A DNA stretch of 64,000 bases from positions 3,806,896 through 3,870,895 of the forward strand of contig JBANSL010000008.1 in the NCBI GenBank assembly GCA_037127255.1. The letters run 5' to 3'. A model generated the notes under the pieces. It was not told where the DNA came from. It saw only the letters and a program-made list of their open reading frames with translations, and did no database searches. The position numbers and the translations under genes are program-made. This document shows, one piece after another, positions 29,856-42,269 of the stretch (positions are counted from its first letter, which is position 1; the number at the start of each line of letters is the position of its first letter). The stretch is from Persicaria tinctoria (Eukaryota; Streptophyta; Magnoliopsida; Caryophyllales; Polygonaceae).

Positions 29856-32194
29856 ATAATTAAATAGTATTAACTATTAAGGTGTTTTAGTACGTGTTGA
29901 TTTCTTCTAAAGTAGTACGTAAGTGATGGCTGGAGGCCTGGAAACAACTGGAGTTGTTAGAGACGTTATGATTGACGAGAGATGTAGCAACTAGCAATAA
30001 TGTACGGAGTATTTTATTCATAGATAGATGGATATATTTTGACTCAATTATAAGTATATAATTAATCTTTCCTGTAAGGGTGGTGTATTTCAGTGACGAT
30101 CTTAATAGTAAAACTGCATTAGTAGGAAATGCAAGTAGCTTAATTAATGTGTAAATGATACGGATTATAATATTTACTTCCCGTGCTTTTAAAAATAATG
30201 AAAAATCTTTTTTTTTTCTTTCCCTTTTTCGGTTATTCAAGCTAGTGAGCCCTAAAATTGAATATTATTGAAATAGATCCAATAAAAGAGAATGCTAAAT
30301 AAAATTAAAGAGTTAGGCTATATTTGGCATCAAAACGCACCGCCCGTTAGCATTTTAAAACTTTTAATTTTGATATTATATAGTTTTAAATGCAATAAAT
30401 ATAAAATTTTAGTTTAATTAGCATCTGGAATCAGAGCGGTTTAATAGCTACGTACTCACACAAGATTTTCGAAGCTTTTGGTTTTCTATTTACAAGTTTC
30501 GTACAACTTTCCTAACAACCAAGTTAATACCATACTTACTTATTAACATATATTTAACACAAATAATGAATCAGCTTCAGCTACTCTTTTACCAAATATA
30601 GCCTTAGAGACCTTATAGTTCAGATTGACTTGACATCGAACATATTCCATCCGATCTAAATCGTAAGATGGTTAACTTTATAACACATATTTTAAATAAT
30701 TTAAAACTATATATATAATATTTTTATTTTTATTAATATTTTTAAAAACTTAATACAATAATAAATAAATTTGTTTTAAAAAAGTTAATATTTTAGACTC
30801 CGTATTATTTTTAACTTCTCAAAGGATGTGCTAAAATTAAATTTTAAAAAATTATATTAAAATCAAAGAGAGTATTACTGAAATCCGTTGAGACTCGTGA
30901 TCGGGATCATAATAGTCTAACACAAAAATCGAGTGAGATTTCTTCTTAAAAGAGAAATAACCTATTATTTATATATACTAAGATTTATATTATATTTTTA
31001 ATGTGATACTGTTTGACCTCTTCATTATCATATACGTGAACGCTGTGCACGGTGCACCCTATGGTTCGGATTATCGATAAGGTGACATCAATTAATTAGT
31101 ACCCTGGCACCCTGCAGATCATGAACTACATGAATCATGAACGAGTGATCAGTTTACCTATAAAAAACTTGATCAGTTTTCATAGCGAGCTTCATAAAGC
31201 ATTGATTAATAAGTATGAAAAATAAATGTCAAGTTCAGAGTAAGACCACAATAATAATAATGAAGGCCCAAGTATCACAATTCACAAGATCTGTTTGTAT
31301 CATTTATAAGAATATCACATAAAATAAATAATATATAAGAGTGAGAAAATTGGATATAGACAACATTAATATAATATATGCTAATTAACATGATTGAGAA
31401 GAATCGACACCACACAAAAAATTGGTTCATGAATGAGTTTCATTAACAAATTATTTAAAAAAGAAGAAGAAGTAGTTAGCAAATTTATGGGGTTGAATTA
31501 TAATTGGTCAAATGATCTAAATTTATGATAGGAATTGACATCTTAACAAAAGCTTATCATTTAAAATATTATCTTATATATATATATATATATATGCATA
31601 TATTAAAATCAATATATAACATCATACCTAGTGTAGTATGGTTGATTTATTTCTCACTTATTTTTTATATTAAAATAATATATTATCATAATTTATAAAA
31701 ATTATCATAAGTCACAATCTATCTATATATTTTAGTTAATTAATAAAAATATAAATAAAAACTTCTTCATAGACACAATTATCAAAAATATTAATAGATA
31801 ATATTTGATGTGTGTTATTTTATTTACATCTCGATTATTTTTTACTGGAAATATTTTTTTTTATATCTTTCGCACGCTTTAATTGTTATTAGTTTAATAT
31901 ACTCATTGTAATTCAAAATTTTATTTACCATATTTTAATAGTTTTTTATATAGATAATAAATATATAATTTTAGAATATTGTGTTAACATATAACATATT
32001 TAGTTAGGTAGACGAGATATACTATATAAATAAATAGATTATAAAAGGAAATAACCTCGATCTTTTAATTCAGAGAATTTTTTCCCCAGGGCCAGTTTCG
32101 TTTATAATTAACGCATTCATACTTCAGGCTTTCTAGCTAGCTTCCTAATATCATTGACAATAAAATAGTAAACTGTTTAGGATATCTAATTTAT
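29856..32194. other. intergenic AT-rich DNA
   Basis: No gene or bounded element recognised in 2.3 kb. There are scattered short TA runs, for example at 31575-31596. Confidence 0.5.
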
Positions 32195-32196
32195 TA

Positions 32197-32415
32197 CTCT
32201 CTCCGTCCAAAAATACATGGTCTTTTAGACCTTTGCACGTTGATTAAGGAAACCTATTTATATTTAAATATTATTATTACTATAAAGGGGAACTCTTAAA
32301 TTTTACTACTATTGTACTTTTGTAGGGGTAATAATTACCCTACAAACGTAAAAGTCAATGTATTTTTGACAAAAATTCAAGGCTTAAAAGACCATGTATT
32401 TTTGGACGGAGTGAG
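32197..32415. mobile_element. Stowaway MITE
   Basis: 219 bp, with ends CTCTCTCCGTCCAAAAATAC and, in reverse, CTCACTCCGTCCAAAAATAC. TA lies at both sides (32195-32196 and 32416-32417). The arms share ATGGTCTTTTA. Confidence 0.88.
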
Positions 32416-33437
32416 TAATGGATATTCTGAAATATAATCAATAATGTACGTACATATATTACTATAATTACATGAAATTTTTTGGCTAAATGTCCATTTT
32501 TGTAAAACTTTTTTTTGCTAAACGTCCACCCAAAACCCCATTTTGCTAAACATAGGGGGAGAACTGTAATTTCACCCATAAAATGAGCTATACGAGCTAC
32601 TCGAGCCGAGCTCGAGCTCAGAATTCTGCTCAAACTTGGCTCATATTTAATTCGAGCGAGCCCGAATCGAGCTTTTTTCGAACCGAACCCGAGCCGAGCT
32701 CGAGCTACTCGGCTCAAGTAACAGCCCTACATTCACGGATTCACCCATCCCCATCCGACTATCTGAGAGCTTGGAGGCTGGATCCCATGGCTTCCTCACC
32801 TCCTCCGCGATAGATCCCGTTTCCTACCTTCGATTCCTCCCTCCGATACCTCCTGCGATACATCGAGCTTGAATTCCATGGAGGTCGATCGCCCTCGCCC
32901 TCGCCTTCTTCCTTATGAAATAGATCCTGTTTCCTACCTCTGTCATCTTCCTCTCTTTCTCTCCGATTCCTCCCTCCGATAGCCGATCTGATTCGCTAAA
33001 TTCACCATCAACATCTGTTCTTCTTCAATTGAGATATCTCGAATGCTTCTATTGAAGCCGCAAAGGAGAGGATCGTTGGAGAAGGCATCGTCTAAGGAGG
33101 CAACAAATTCACCATCAACATCTGTTCTTCTTTTTGCTTTGGATTGTGCGAATTCGACGCTCCAATGGCTGAAGAAAGTCGGTAAAGAGATCCTTCCTCC
33201 TGTCGGCTTCGATTCGGTCTTCTGGAGGTTGATGAAGAATGAAGCTCCTCTCTCAATTTCTTTCGATTTCAGGATCCTGATTTCGAAATTCAGATCTCCG
33301 AGCACTTTCGATTTCTCTATGTAAGTTTTGGTTTTGCGATTGTTGAGAACCTGAGAAGATTTACAGCCCTGGTGACAGCGTTAGAAAGCCAAAAGAAGTG
33401 GGAGATTTAGCATGGTGACGAACAGTTAGGATGGCTT
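32416..33437. other. repeat-derived region with short GC-richer frames
   Basis: Holds a GAGCTCGAGC-rich stretch (32583-32720) typical of plant transposon termini, and a duplicated word CACCATCAACATCTGTTCTTCTT (33002 and 33110). A frame at 33043-33324 has no recognised family. Confidence 0.35.
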
Positions 33438-33797
33438 GTGCCTTGTGGTGTGTTTTGGAGCATGGAGAAATTGGATATCATCTCTTGGAATTCATTGATT
33501 TGCAGTTGCAGTAAAACAGGTGGTCAAGAACTTGTTGATTTCGGTTCGACGGCTATCGCCGATCCAGATCGGAACACATCACACGTCATCGACACCAACC
33601 TCCAACCCGACGTCGGGAGACCAGAAGGTCACGAGTGGCTCCGCTGCTTCAAGGAAGCTCTCTCCAGAGCCCGCGTCCAGTTCGTCGCCGCCACCGGCGA
33701 GATCGCAAAGACGCTGTTCATTCTAACTTTCCGTAGAACACAAGTACTGATCGCCGGCGAGATCGCAAAGACCAGGAGGTCACGAGTGGACATGTAA
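33438..33797 (+). pseudogene. chimeric frame starting with a PPR-like fragment
   Basis: A 119-codon frame. Its first third (MEKLDIISWNSLICSCSKTGGQEL) matches the core of a plant pentatricopeptide repeat (xxDxxSWNSLIxxxxKxG). After about residue 36 the sequence turns into an unrelated Ser/Pro/Arg-rich stretch with a duplicated GEIAKT. There is only one partial repeat and no organelle targeting sequence. It is best read as a captured gene fragment inside transposon-derived DNA rather than a working gene. Confidence 0.5.
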
Positions 33798-33982
33798 GAT
33801 TTTCATCTTGGATGGATTTAGTTTCTTGAATTGATTCATTTTAGGTAGTTTAGCAAATTACAAGTACCGATCATTTGTGTACTAGTAACAGTGTATTGCT
33901 GTTTAGTTTCTAAATCAAATTTCAGTTATAATTAATACTATTGTTTTGCTTCCAAATTGTTTGATTATGAGATTTTGCTATT

Positions 33983-36900
33983 GAGGGAATTGCACATACT
34001 AACCCAAAAAACGAAAAGTGTTGCAAGGTTAACCCAACCTGGTTTTAAATTAGGTCAAACCGGATATTTGGTAACCTGTGTACCCGGTAGCCCGTTGCAA
34101 ATGAGAGAAGGGAAGAGAAAAGGAAGGGGATCGGAGACGGGGACAGGCGGAGGCATCTCCCTCGAGGCGAGGCGCAGACGACCAGAAGGGGATCGGAGGC
34201 GGGCGAGAAAGGAGGGAGAATGAGGGGGATCGAGGGAAGGCGCAGGCAAGCATCTCCCTCGACGGTGGATTGCTCGAGGCGAGGCGCAGGCGGAGGCATC
34301 TCCTTCGATCTCTGTAGTTGATTGAAGGCAACGGGGTTAGTTCCTTCTGTTGTTGGCTATTATCGTCAGAGATCCGTGGCTTGGAGGCGCAGGCGGCGAG
34401 TACTTCCACTCTCTCTTTCTTCAGGCGATTTCGAGCCTCGTCGAGGATAATCTCCACAATTGGCTTCCATTATGCGATTCCAGGTACAATCCTTCACCCT
34501 TCTTCTTCTCTGCTCTATCTTTCAAGCCTTTGAATTGGAATTTTTAGTTTAGGGCTAGAGACTGAAATTTTGAATTTCGGAATTGAAATGGTTTGGTTTG
34601 AAATTTCCCATTCGGTTAGGGTTGGGGTTTGCTGTCTGTCATGTCTGAATAAACAGGTGACATGTTGATTGGTGTAGGTGTCATGTAGTAAGTGATGTTG
34701 CCAAATAGAGGGTTGAGTTTGTCCGTGAGATTTTCTAGTGGGGCAGGGGTAATGTCAAGGGTAGGAGTCAGTAAAGAGGAAGATGATGATGAAGAGTTGG
34801 GTTTGGTTGGAGAAAGGTCAATGTCAGGAGTAGGAGATTCTGAAACAATACCTCATATGGAGTACTCCATGAATGCAACGTTCACATGAATTAGGATTTG
34901 TTACTTGTGGAATTGTGTATCATCGTCTTCTTCCATGTCCCTAGACAATACTCCCGCCATGAGTTGAGCGCTTGGTTGTTCTAGAAGGAGGGCCTGTTGC
35001 TGAATATATCAGCAAGGCTATCGATCTCCCACCATTGTAAATTTGGCTTTCCTGTGTGCTATTTGTTCTCTCATGAGAAGTGGGAGATCTAAATGAATGA
35101 AGAAACCTTTAATATAGGTATGTTGCTGACTTGATTCATTTTAGGGTTGTGTATTATGCACTAGTGTGTTTTGTGTGCAGAGCAAATGATAATGGCCAAT
35201 GTAAATGAATAGACCCTCACATATCAAGTTTCTTTGACATAAATATTCTTCCCATGTAGCCTATTAGCTCAATGGGAGAGCATTGTGGTCATACACAAAG
35301 ATGTGGGTTCAATTCCCACGTAGGCTTATTATTCATTAATTAACACCGACTATCAACTTATGTTTAGAACAAGTCAAGCTTGCTACATCACCAAATTCAT
35401 GTGTCAAGTAAAAACAATTCATATGTCAAGTAAAACACATTATATGTCATGTAAATCCGGTATGAGTGACATGTAAATTCAGTATGGGTTATGGGTTATT
35501 TTTGGTGCTGCTATCACATAATTTAGTGGCATAAGTGCTTGGATTAGCATGTTTCTTTGCTTGAGGGACCCGCAACGCAGAAGTGAGTTCATTATTAATA
35601 AAACATCAAACGAAGACCACTTTAGTTTCTTTGCTTGGATTAGCATGTTTCTTTGCTTGGATTAGCATGTCTTCTTATTGTTGAAATTAATAAAGTTGTT
35701 GGAAGGCCACTTTAGTTTCACAGTCATTCCAGTAGAGTGAGTTCCACCAGTCGTTCGGCTTATCCCACACTTGAAATGTAGGAAGAGGAAGATTGTTGTT
35801 GCCCAACAAAAGCCTTTTTCTTTATGTTAAAGGATATAAACTGTCATGTTAATACCATTACATGTCATGTTATTTTCATTCATTAAGGAGAAGAGCCTCG
35901 ATTCGCATTACCTGTCATGTTATTCGCATTACCTGTCATGTAAAATAGTATAACATGTCATGTTAATAGCATCACCTGTCATGTTATTTTCTTTCATTAA
36001 GGCAAGCTTTTTCACAATCAATATTTTTTTTAAATGAAGATTATATATATAAGGCAAATAGATAAAGCACTGATCAATCATTGCAGCGCTAGCATAAACA
36101 GCAGCTTCATTAGTCACATTGCAACCCTCCTTGTTCATCAGATGTTGTGCCTTGCTAGCAACTCCATGATCTTGCGAGATGTCATCCCCACCCCTTGTCC
36201 AGTGTAACGGCAACAACATTGACAACATCAATCGTGCACAACATTGACAACATCAACAAACTAGCAATGTTACAATGCTCAAGAATACACTGATTGATCC
36301 ACCAAAAGAAATTACCATGTCAGTTCAAGTGCCGAAAACACCCATTAAAAGAAAATGTGTGGTGATAGTTGCACAGTTATCTTCAATATGGAACTTGTAC
36401 AGAAGTTTCACTCTTGCTATAAATATTTATGAATAAAAGATGTTATCTATATCAAGGTTCAAGGGCACTAATTGACAGCCATTACAATAAAACGCAACAT
36501 AGTTTGTACACATCAAAACATAGCTTTGGTACACCAGATCGATCAAAGGAAATCCTGCATACATGACATGAACTTATATTAACATGTCATTCAAATCCTG
36601 GATACATGACATGAACTTATATTAACATAGCTTTGGTAGCAATTGAAACGAAATTGGACAAATCTGATGAGCGATTAAGTAGTATCTGCAACTTTAAGAA
36701 GGAGAACTGATGTTGGGCGAGTTTTGAGTATGAAAGTAAAGCACTAAAGCTCTTATCCTGTCATCCCAAAGCAAGAAATCAAAATTGTGACTGAAAATTG
36801 AAATCCAGGACCATCAAGAAGCAGGAATCAAAACCCTAATTTACACTATAGAAATCAAAACCCCAAATCAACAATTTTTATCTATGTATCCCTAAATTAG

Positions 36901-37390
36901 GTTTAATAGATGGAAAATCAGGGAGATGCCAAAACCTTAACCCTAGAATTTTCACTTACAATCGATCAACAACTGCCTTCGACTCATAGCTGCCTCTATT
37001 GACCTTAGCAATTGCCTTCAATTTCGTAGGAGTCGTGCACCACTAGCCTCAAAATCTGCCAGATCTGGAGAAATTTCCTAGCGACAGGATCGACCGCAAC
37101 AATGGCATCCGGGTTTGGGGCCGCCATGGGAGACGAATGGGAGGAAGAAGGACCAAGATGACTGCGCTCAAGCCCTCCCGTCGAGCCCGGAGGCCTATCG
37201 CCTAGAGCCGCGAACCCCGCCTCCAACGACGGCGTCTTCCCTCATCCTTCCCTTCCTCTCTCACTGTTGCGCGCTTTTCTCTCTCCAACCGGTTGCAGTC
37301 TGTGAGAAACCGGTTACTTTGCAATTTTTTTTTTTTTGGGTTAACCCCCGCAATCCAACCGGATATTTAGGTTAGTTTTGCAAATAACCC
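33983..37390. mobile_element. non-autonomous MULE-like element
   Basis: A 10 bp direct repeat TTTTGCTATT (33973-33982 and 37391-37400) flanks a 3.4 kb segment. Its ends are imperfect inverted repeats: left GGGAATTGCACATACTAACC, right in reverse GGGTTATTTGCAAAACTAACC. GC-rich patches inside both ends (34080-34500 and 37005-37270) could be captured gene pieces, and a tRNA-like sequence lies at 35258-35326. TGTCATGT-type words recur many times (35400-36000 and 36560-36620). No transposase is present. Confidence 0.65.
35258..35326 (+). tRNA. tRNA-like sequence (CAT anticodon, probably a pseudogene)
   Basis: The cloverleaf folds as follows: acceptor AGCCTAT with GTAGGCT (7 pairs, one G-T), D arm GCTC/GAGC, anticodon stem TTGTG/CACAA, and T arm GTGGG/CCCAC with loop TTCAATT. 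The A box TAGCTCAATGGG and the B-box-like GGTTCAATTCC are present. The anticodon loop, GTCATA, has six bases instead of seven, so decoding as Met (CAT) is doubtful. It sits inside a MULE-like element. Confidence 0.5.
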
Positions 37391-37479
37391 TTTTGCTATT
37401 AGTCTCTTTTGCCATGATTTGTTATATTTTAGTTTATCAAGTTTACTAGTAACTTCATTCACCCTAGCTATTTCAAAAT

Positions 37480-38017
37480 TTATTTAAGTGGTAATAATAC
37501 CATGGTGACACTCCATTTCAGTGATATTATATGTTTTGGTGACAATATTGTTTTTAGATGTTGTGCCCCTCTTGTTGAGTAAGGATCCTCTACACCCCTC
37601 CGTGAGACGCCCGGTGTGACACAAAATTATTTTTGGTATAATTTCATGTTAAAAAAAAATTAAAAAATTATATTTATATTCTATACATTTATATTTATAT
37701 ATCTATAAACTTTTTTCTTGAAAAATCAAATTTTAAAAAATATATATAATTAAAATAACAAATATTTGATAAAATAATTTTTATATTTTTTTAAAACATC
37801 ATTTTTCATTATGAAAGTTTATAAACATGAGAATATATGTATATAGAATATAAATACAATTTTTTAATTTTTTTTAACATGAAATTATACCAAAAATAAT
37901 TTTGTGTCACACCGGGCTTCTCACGGAGGGGTGTAGAGGATCCTTACTCCCTCTTGTTATAGAATTTTCCTTTTGGTGACATTAGTGGTGACACTGTTTT
38001 TCTGTTGATGATGTCAT
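37480..38017. repeat. left part of a GGTGACA-rich element interrupted by other transposons
   Basis: GGTGACA words occur at 37502-37550 and again at 37975-38000. They resemble the array at 42240-43760. The foldback MITE (37577-37949) and the Helitron (38018-42230) appear to have split one original element. Confidence 0.4.
37577..37949. mobile_element. foldback MITE with 9 bp target duplication (MULE type)
   Basis: The arms of more than 120 bp are near-perfect inverted repeats, beginning GAGTAAGGATCCTCTACACC on both ends. The direct repeat CCTCTTGTT lies at 37568-37576 and 37950-37958. There is no coding capacity. Confidence 0.88.
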
Positions 38018-38482
38018 TATCTATTAATATTACTAATTCTGCTAGCATTTTGCTGACGTGTCACGCCCACAATTAAAATTGAGTTTTTTTTATTCAAATG
38101 AGATTTTCTTATTGGTCAATATTATTATGGAAACTTTAAAATATTTGTTTCCTATTTTAAATATGATTTGAATCCATTCATTTTTTTTTCCGGTTATATT
38201 GCCGTAAATATTGAGACATGTTTCCATTTTTTTCCGATTGCAATATATCTATCTATCTATTAATATTACTAATTCTGCTAGCATTTTGCTAACGTGTTAC
38301 GCCCACAATTAAAGTTGAATTTTTTATTCAAATGAGATTTTCTTATTGGTCAATATTATTATGGAAACTTTAAAATATTTATTTCCTATTTTAAATATGA
38401 TTTGAATCCATTTTTTTTGCTTATATTGCCGTAAATATTGAGACATGTTTCCATTTTTTTTTCCGATTGCAATATATCTATC

Positions 38483-38513
<31 letters not shown>

Positions 38514-38840
38514 TAATATTACTAATTCTGCTAGCATTTTGCTGATGTGTCACGCCCACAATTAAAGTTGAATTTTTTATTCAAATGAGATTTTCTTATT
38601 GGTCAATATTATTATGGAAACTTTAAAATATTTGTTTCCTATTTTAAATATGATTTGAATCCATTCCTTTTTTTATTTATTTTCGGTTATATTGCCGTAA
38701 ATATTGAGACATGTTTTCATTTTTTTTTCCCGATTGCAATATATCTATTAATCTATTAATATTACTAATTCTGCTAGCATTTTACTGACGTGTCACGCCC
38801 ACCTTTTAAAATATAGGTTTCCTATTTTAAACATATTTGT
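38018..38840. repeat. tandem repeat of about 240 bp units (3.3 copies)
   Basis: The word AATTCTGCTAGC recurs at 38035, 38271, 38524 and 38767 (spacing 236, 253 and 243 bp). Each unit carries CACGCCCAC, TTCTTATTGGTCAATATT and TTGCCGTAAATATTGAGACATG. Length differences come mainly from (CTAT)n tracts. Confidence 0.9.
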
Positions 38841-39051
38841 TTCCTATTTTTATACTAAAATATTATTTAATTTGATATGTTGTATGTCAATTTGTGATCT
38901 ATTTTAATCGTCTACGTACATTGAACATTCGTCAATTCTTGGCTGATTTTATTCTTGGATATTGAAATTGTTGATTTATCATTTTTAACCGATCGCAATA
39001 TTCCCCACAATGTCTAAATACAACGAACATGTAATAATCAATTTGTAAATA

Positions 39052-40066
39052 GGGGAATTATTAGTAAATACCTCACTTTGATATTTGGTTTGCAAAAATA
39101 CCTAGGTTTGAAAACAATTGCATCAATATATGGAAATTTGCAAAAATACCTTATTTTATTATCAAAACTACCCACCACCCCAAAAAATCAGGAATTTTTT
39201 TTATAAATATTTTAAGTATTTTTCAATTTTCTGATATTTTTAAATTATAGTATTAAATAATCAAATAATAATAAAAATTTGGAAATAAAAAAAAAATTTA
39301 AATCTCAATCTCCTTCATCCGGATTGATAGACCCGACCTCCAAATCCCAATCCAAACCCTAACCAAAAACACCCAACCCCGTCCCTCTCCGGCTCCATCG
39401 ACCCCAACCCCAGGTCTCCGGCGCTCAGCCCCAACCCCAGGTATTCGGTGCTCGGACCATAGCTCGCGTCTCCGGCTTCGTCGCATGTGCCTACACTTCC
39501 GCGCCTACGACCGTCGCCGCCCATATCCTCCGTCGTTGTGCGAGCAATCCGGTGCAATCTTTACACAATCTCCCGCCGATTTTTGATCATATCCTGTCAG
39601 TGTTCATATTTAAGATTGTCAAGAACCACATTTATCCTGTCACTATGGATAATAATCCTGAAGATATATATTGACAATCGTTTTGTAAATATGGTTAATA
39701 ATCCTGAAGATATGATTTACCGTATCTTCATTGATTCTCTCCCCGATTATAGGTTTAATCCTGTCAGAATAAACATGAAGCCTGTCACTATAAACATTTT
39801 TCCTGTCATTGGGAACAAATAACTTTGTCACCTTGGGCAGACCTTTAATTTTTAGTTATGATATGGATAAAATCGTATCTTTATTCTCTTCCCTATTATA
39901 GACCCCATCCTGTCATTATTAGATATCTATTTTGTCATCAAAAACATATATCCTGTCAACAACAAATATATTCTTGTCAATAATTGATTCTTTTAATAAG
40001 GCAATGATTTTCTAACGGCTAGTTTTATTATTCTTAATTTCCGAGAAAAATATATTAAAAACATTA

Positions 40067-40103
<37 letters not shown>

Positions 40104-40297
40104 CTTCTTTTAATTCATAATACTCCTTTTAATGATTTTTATATTTAAAAGTAAAAGTAAAATCAGTCATTATTTTTTAGCATAAATAGCCTATTTTTTA
40201 GCACATATGACCCACCTATTCTATTTTTTCTATTCTCATAAAACGGGTATACTTTTGCAAACCGAACACCGATTTGGTGTATTTATGCAAATCGGCC
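39052..40297. mobile_element. non-autonomous MULE-like element, copy 1
   Basis: A perfect 9 bp target duplication TTGTAAATA (39043-39051 and 40298-40306). The left end is GGGGAATTATTAGTAAATAC and the right end is GCAAATCGGCC, with related inverted subterminal words around GGTTTGCAAAA. The interior repeats ATCCTGTCA about ten times between 39590 and 39970. The 5' GC-rich patch (39300-39580) could be leader-like or captured. Confidence 0.75.
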
Positions 40298-40645
40298 TTG
40301 TAAATATTCGATTTCAAAAATTAATTATAAAAATCAATTAGAGCCAAATAAGTGTTATTTTATAATTTAATTATTTTAGACATCTTAAATGACTATCGAA
40401 AAATAAATAATATTTTAAGACTCACAAGCAATTCTAATGCTTATTTTACATCTTGGATGAGGCTTCTTAGATCACTTTTTTACCTTTAAGGATCTTTTTT
40501 TTACCATCTTACCTTTATTTTCACTATTAATTTCTCTATCTTTCTAACCATCTTTCTCATGAAAAATAATCAATAAGTTATGTATATCTACATATTTAAC
40601 TTCAAAATTATTCACACAATCATGTGCTTATAATTTTTTAATATT

Positions 40646-41860
40646 GGGGAATTACTAGTAAATACCCCACTTTGATATTTAGTTTGCAAAAATACCTAGG
40701 TTTGAAAACAATTGCATCAATATATGGAAATTTGCAAAAATACTTTATTTAATTATCAAAACTACCCACCACCCCAAAAAATCAGGAAAAAAAAAGTTAA
40801 ATATTTTTGGTATTTATAATTTTTCTTATATTTTTAAATTATATTAAATAATTAAATAAAAAAATCCGGAATAAAAAAAAAAAAAAATTTCCAATCCCAA
40901 TCCCTAACCGTTAGCCCCCGACCGACCCAATCTCAATCCCTAACCCGAACACACAAGAGCCGCCTGATCAACCCTAAGTATCGGGCGCTCTGACCTTAGC
41001 CCGCACTAATTCTCCGGCTCCGTCGTTGTCCTCACCCTTCGCTGCATCGCTCACTCTCCGACGCAATCATTCTCTGGCTCCGGCTCCATCGTCGGCCTCT
41101 ACTGTCTTAACCTGTGCTCGACCCCAAGAGCAGCCCGACCAACCCTCCGACCTTAGCCCTATCTCTTTACTCAATCTCCCGCCGATTTTTTTTATCATAT
41201 ATATCCTGTCAATGTTCATATTTGGATTGTCAATGACAATATTCATCCTGTCAATGTGATAATATCATGGTTTCAAGATATATATTGACAATCCTTTTAT
41301 AAATATGGTTAATAATCCTGAAGATATGATTTACCATATCTTCAGCGATTCTCTCCCCGATTATAAATTCAAACCTGTCAAAGTAAACCTACAGCCTTGT
41401 CACTATAAACATTACTCCTGTCGTTGTGAACAAATAACTTGTAATCTTGGACATACCTTTAATTTCTAGTTATGATATGGATAAAATCGTGTCTTTATTC
41501 TCTTCCCTATTATAGACTTCATCCTGTCATTATTAATTATTAGCTTTTTCATAAAGAACCTATATCCTGTCAATAACAAATTTTATTCTTGTTACTATTA
41601 ATTCTCTTACTAGGACAGAGATTTTCATCCGGCTAGTTTAATTATTTTTAAATTTCTGAGAAAAAAATATTAAAACATTATTTTAATATATATTTCATTA
41701 TTTTATATATTTTTTACTTTTCTTTTAATTCATTATTTTTTAGCACAAATGACCCGTTTTTTAGCACAAATGACCCACCTATCCTATTTTTTCTATTCTC
41801 AGAAAACGGCTATACTTTTGCAAACCGAATACCAATTTGGTGTATTTCTGCAAATCCGCC
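40646..41860. mobile_element. non-autonomous MULE-like element, copy 2
   Basis: Same orientation and layout as 39052-40297: left end GGGGAATTACTAGTAAATAC, right end GCAAATCCGCC, with ATCCTGTCA repeats at 41205-41600. The flanks TTTAATATT (40637-40645) and TATAATATT (41861-41869) match at 8 of 9 positions. Separate flanks mean the two copies arrived independently rather than by tandem duplication. Confidence 0.72.
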
Positions 41861-42072
41861 TATAATATTTGTACGGGAGCTTATATTTTACTTTTTTAGA
41901 TCTATGCTAATGATAATAATTATATATTTATTTCAAATTATATTAGATGGTGTGTTTGAGTATTATTACTACTTTACCTTATTAAATCATTTTCAAAATT
42001 TGTATCGTATCTCTTTCCAACTAATTTATAAATTATAAAAAAATATTTTATACATATTTTTGTTGTAAACAC

Positions 42073-42074
<2 letters not shown>

Positions 42075-42142
<68 letters not shown>
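42075..42142. repeat. (TA)n microsatellite
   Basis: About 68 bp of TA dinucleotides near the 3' end of the Helitron. Confidence 0.92.
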
Positions 42143-42144
<2 letters not shown>

Positions 42145-42269
42145 ATATAGTATTATATAGATATATAAAATGATGTTCAAATTAAAATGGATCAAGCTCC
42201 CGTGCCTTCAAGGCACGGGTATTACACTAGTTTACATTCTAAAAACAAAGTTGTCACCAAAAGAAGTTG

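Larger units (their letters stand above)
38018..42230 (+). mobile_element. Helitron with tandem 5' ends and nested MULE-like elements
   Basis: The 3' terminus is clear: hairpin CCCGTGCC-TTCAA-GGCACGGG (42199-42219), then ATTACACTAG, then T. The likely 5' terminus is TCTATTAATATTACTAATTC after an A at 38018, with CTGACGTGTCACGCCC inside. That head unit repeats at about 38255, 38508 and 38752. Two 1.2 kb MULE-like elements lie inside. No Rep/helicase coding is found. The 5' limit and the link between both ends are inference. Confidence 0.55.

Noticed and set aside
34045..34457. Pro/Arg-rich frames at the left end of the MULE-like element
   Set aside because: Caused by repeated GAGGCGCAGGCGGAGGCATC-type DNA; open in several frames on both strands.
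35929..36231. 100-codon minus-strand frame inside the MULE-like element
   Set aside because: No family resemblance, and part of the frame is built from the repeated TGTCATGT words.
42225..42260. CACTAGTTTAC as a CACTA-transposon terminus
   Set aside because: The matching inverted end was not found, and CACTAG is better explained as the Helitron 3' end.
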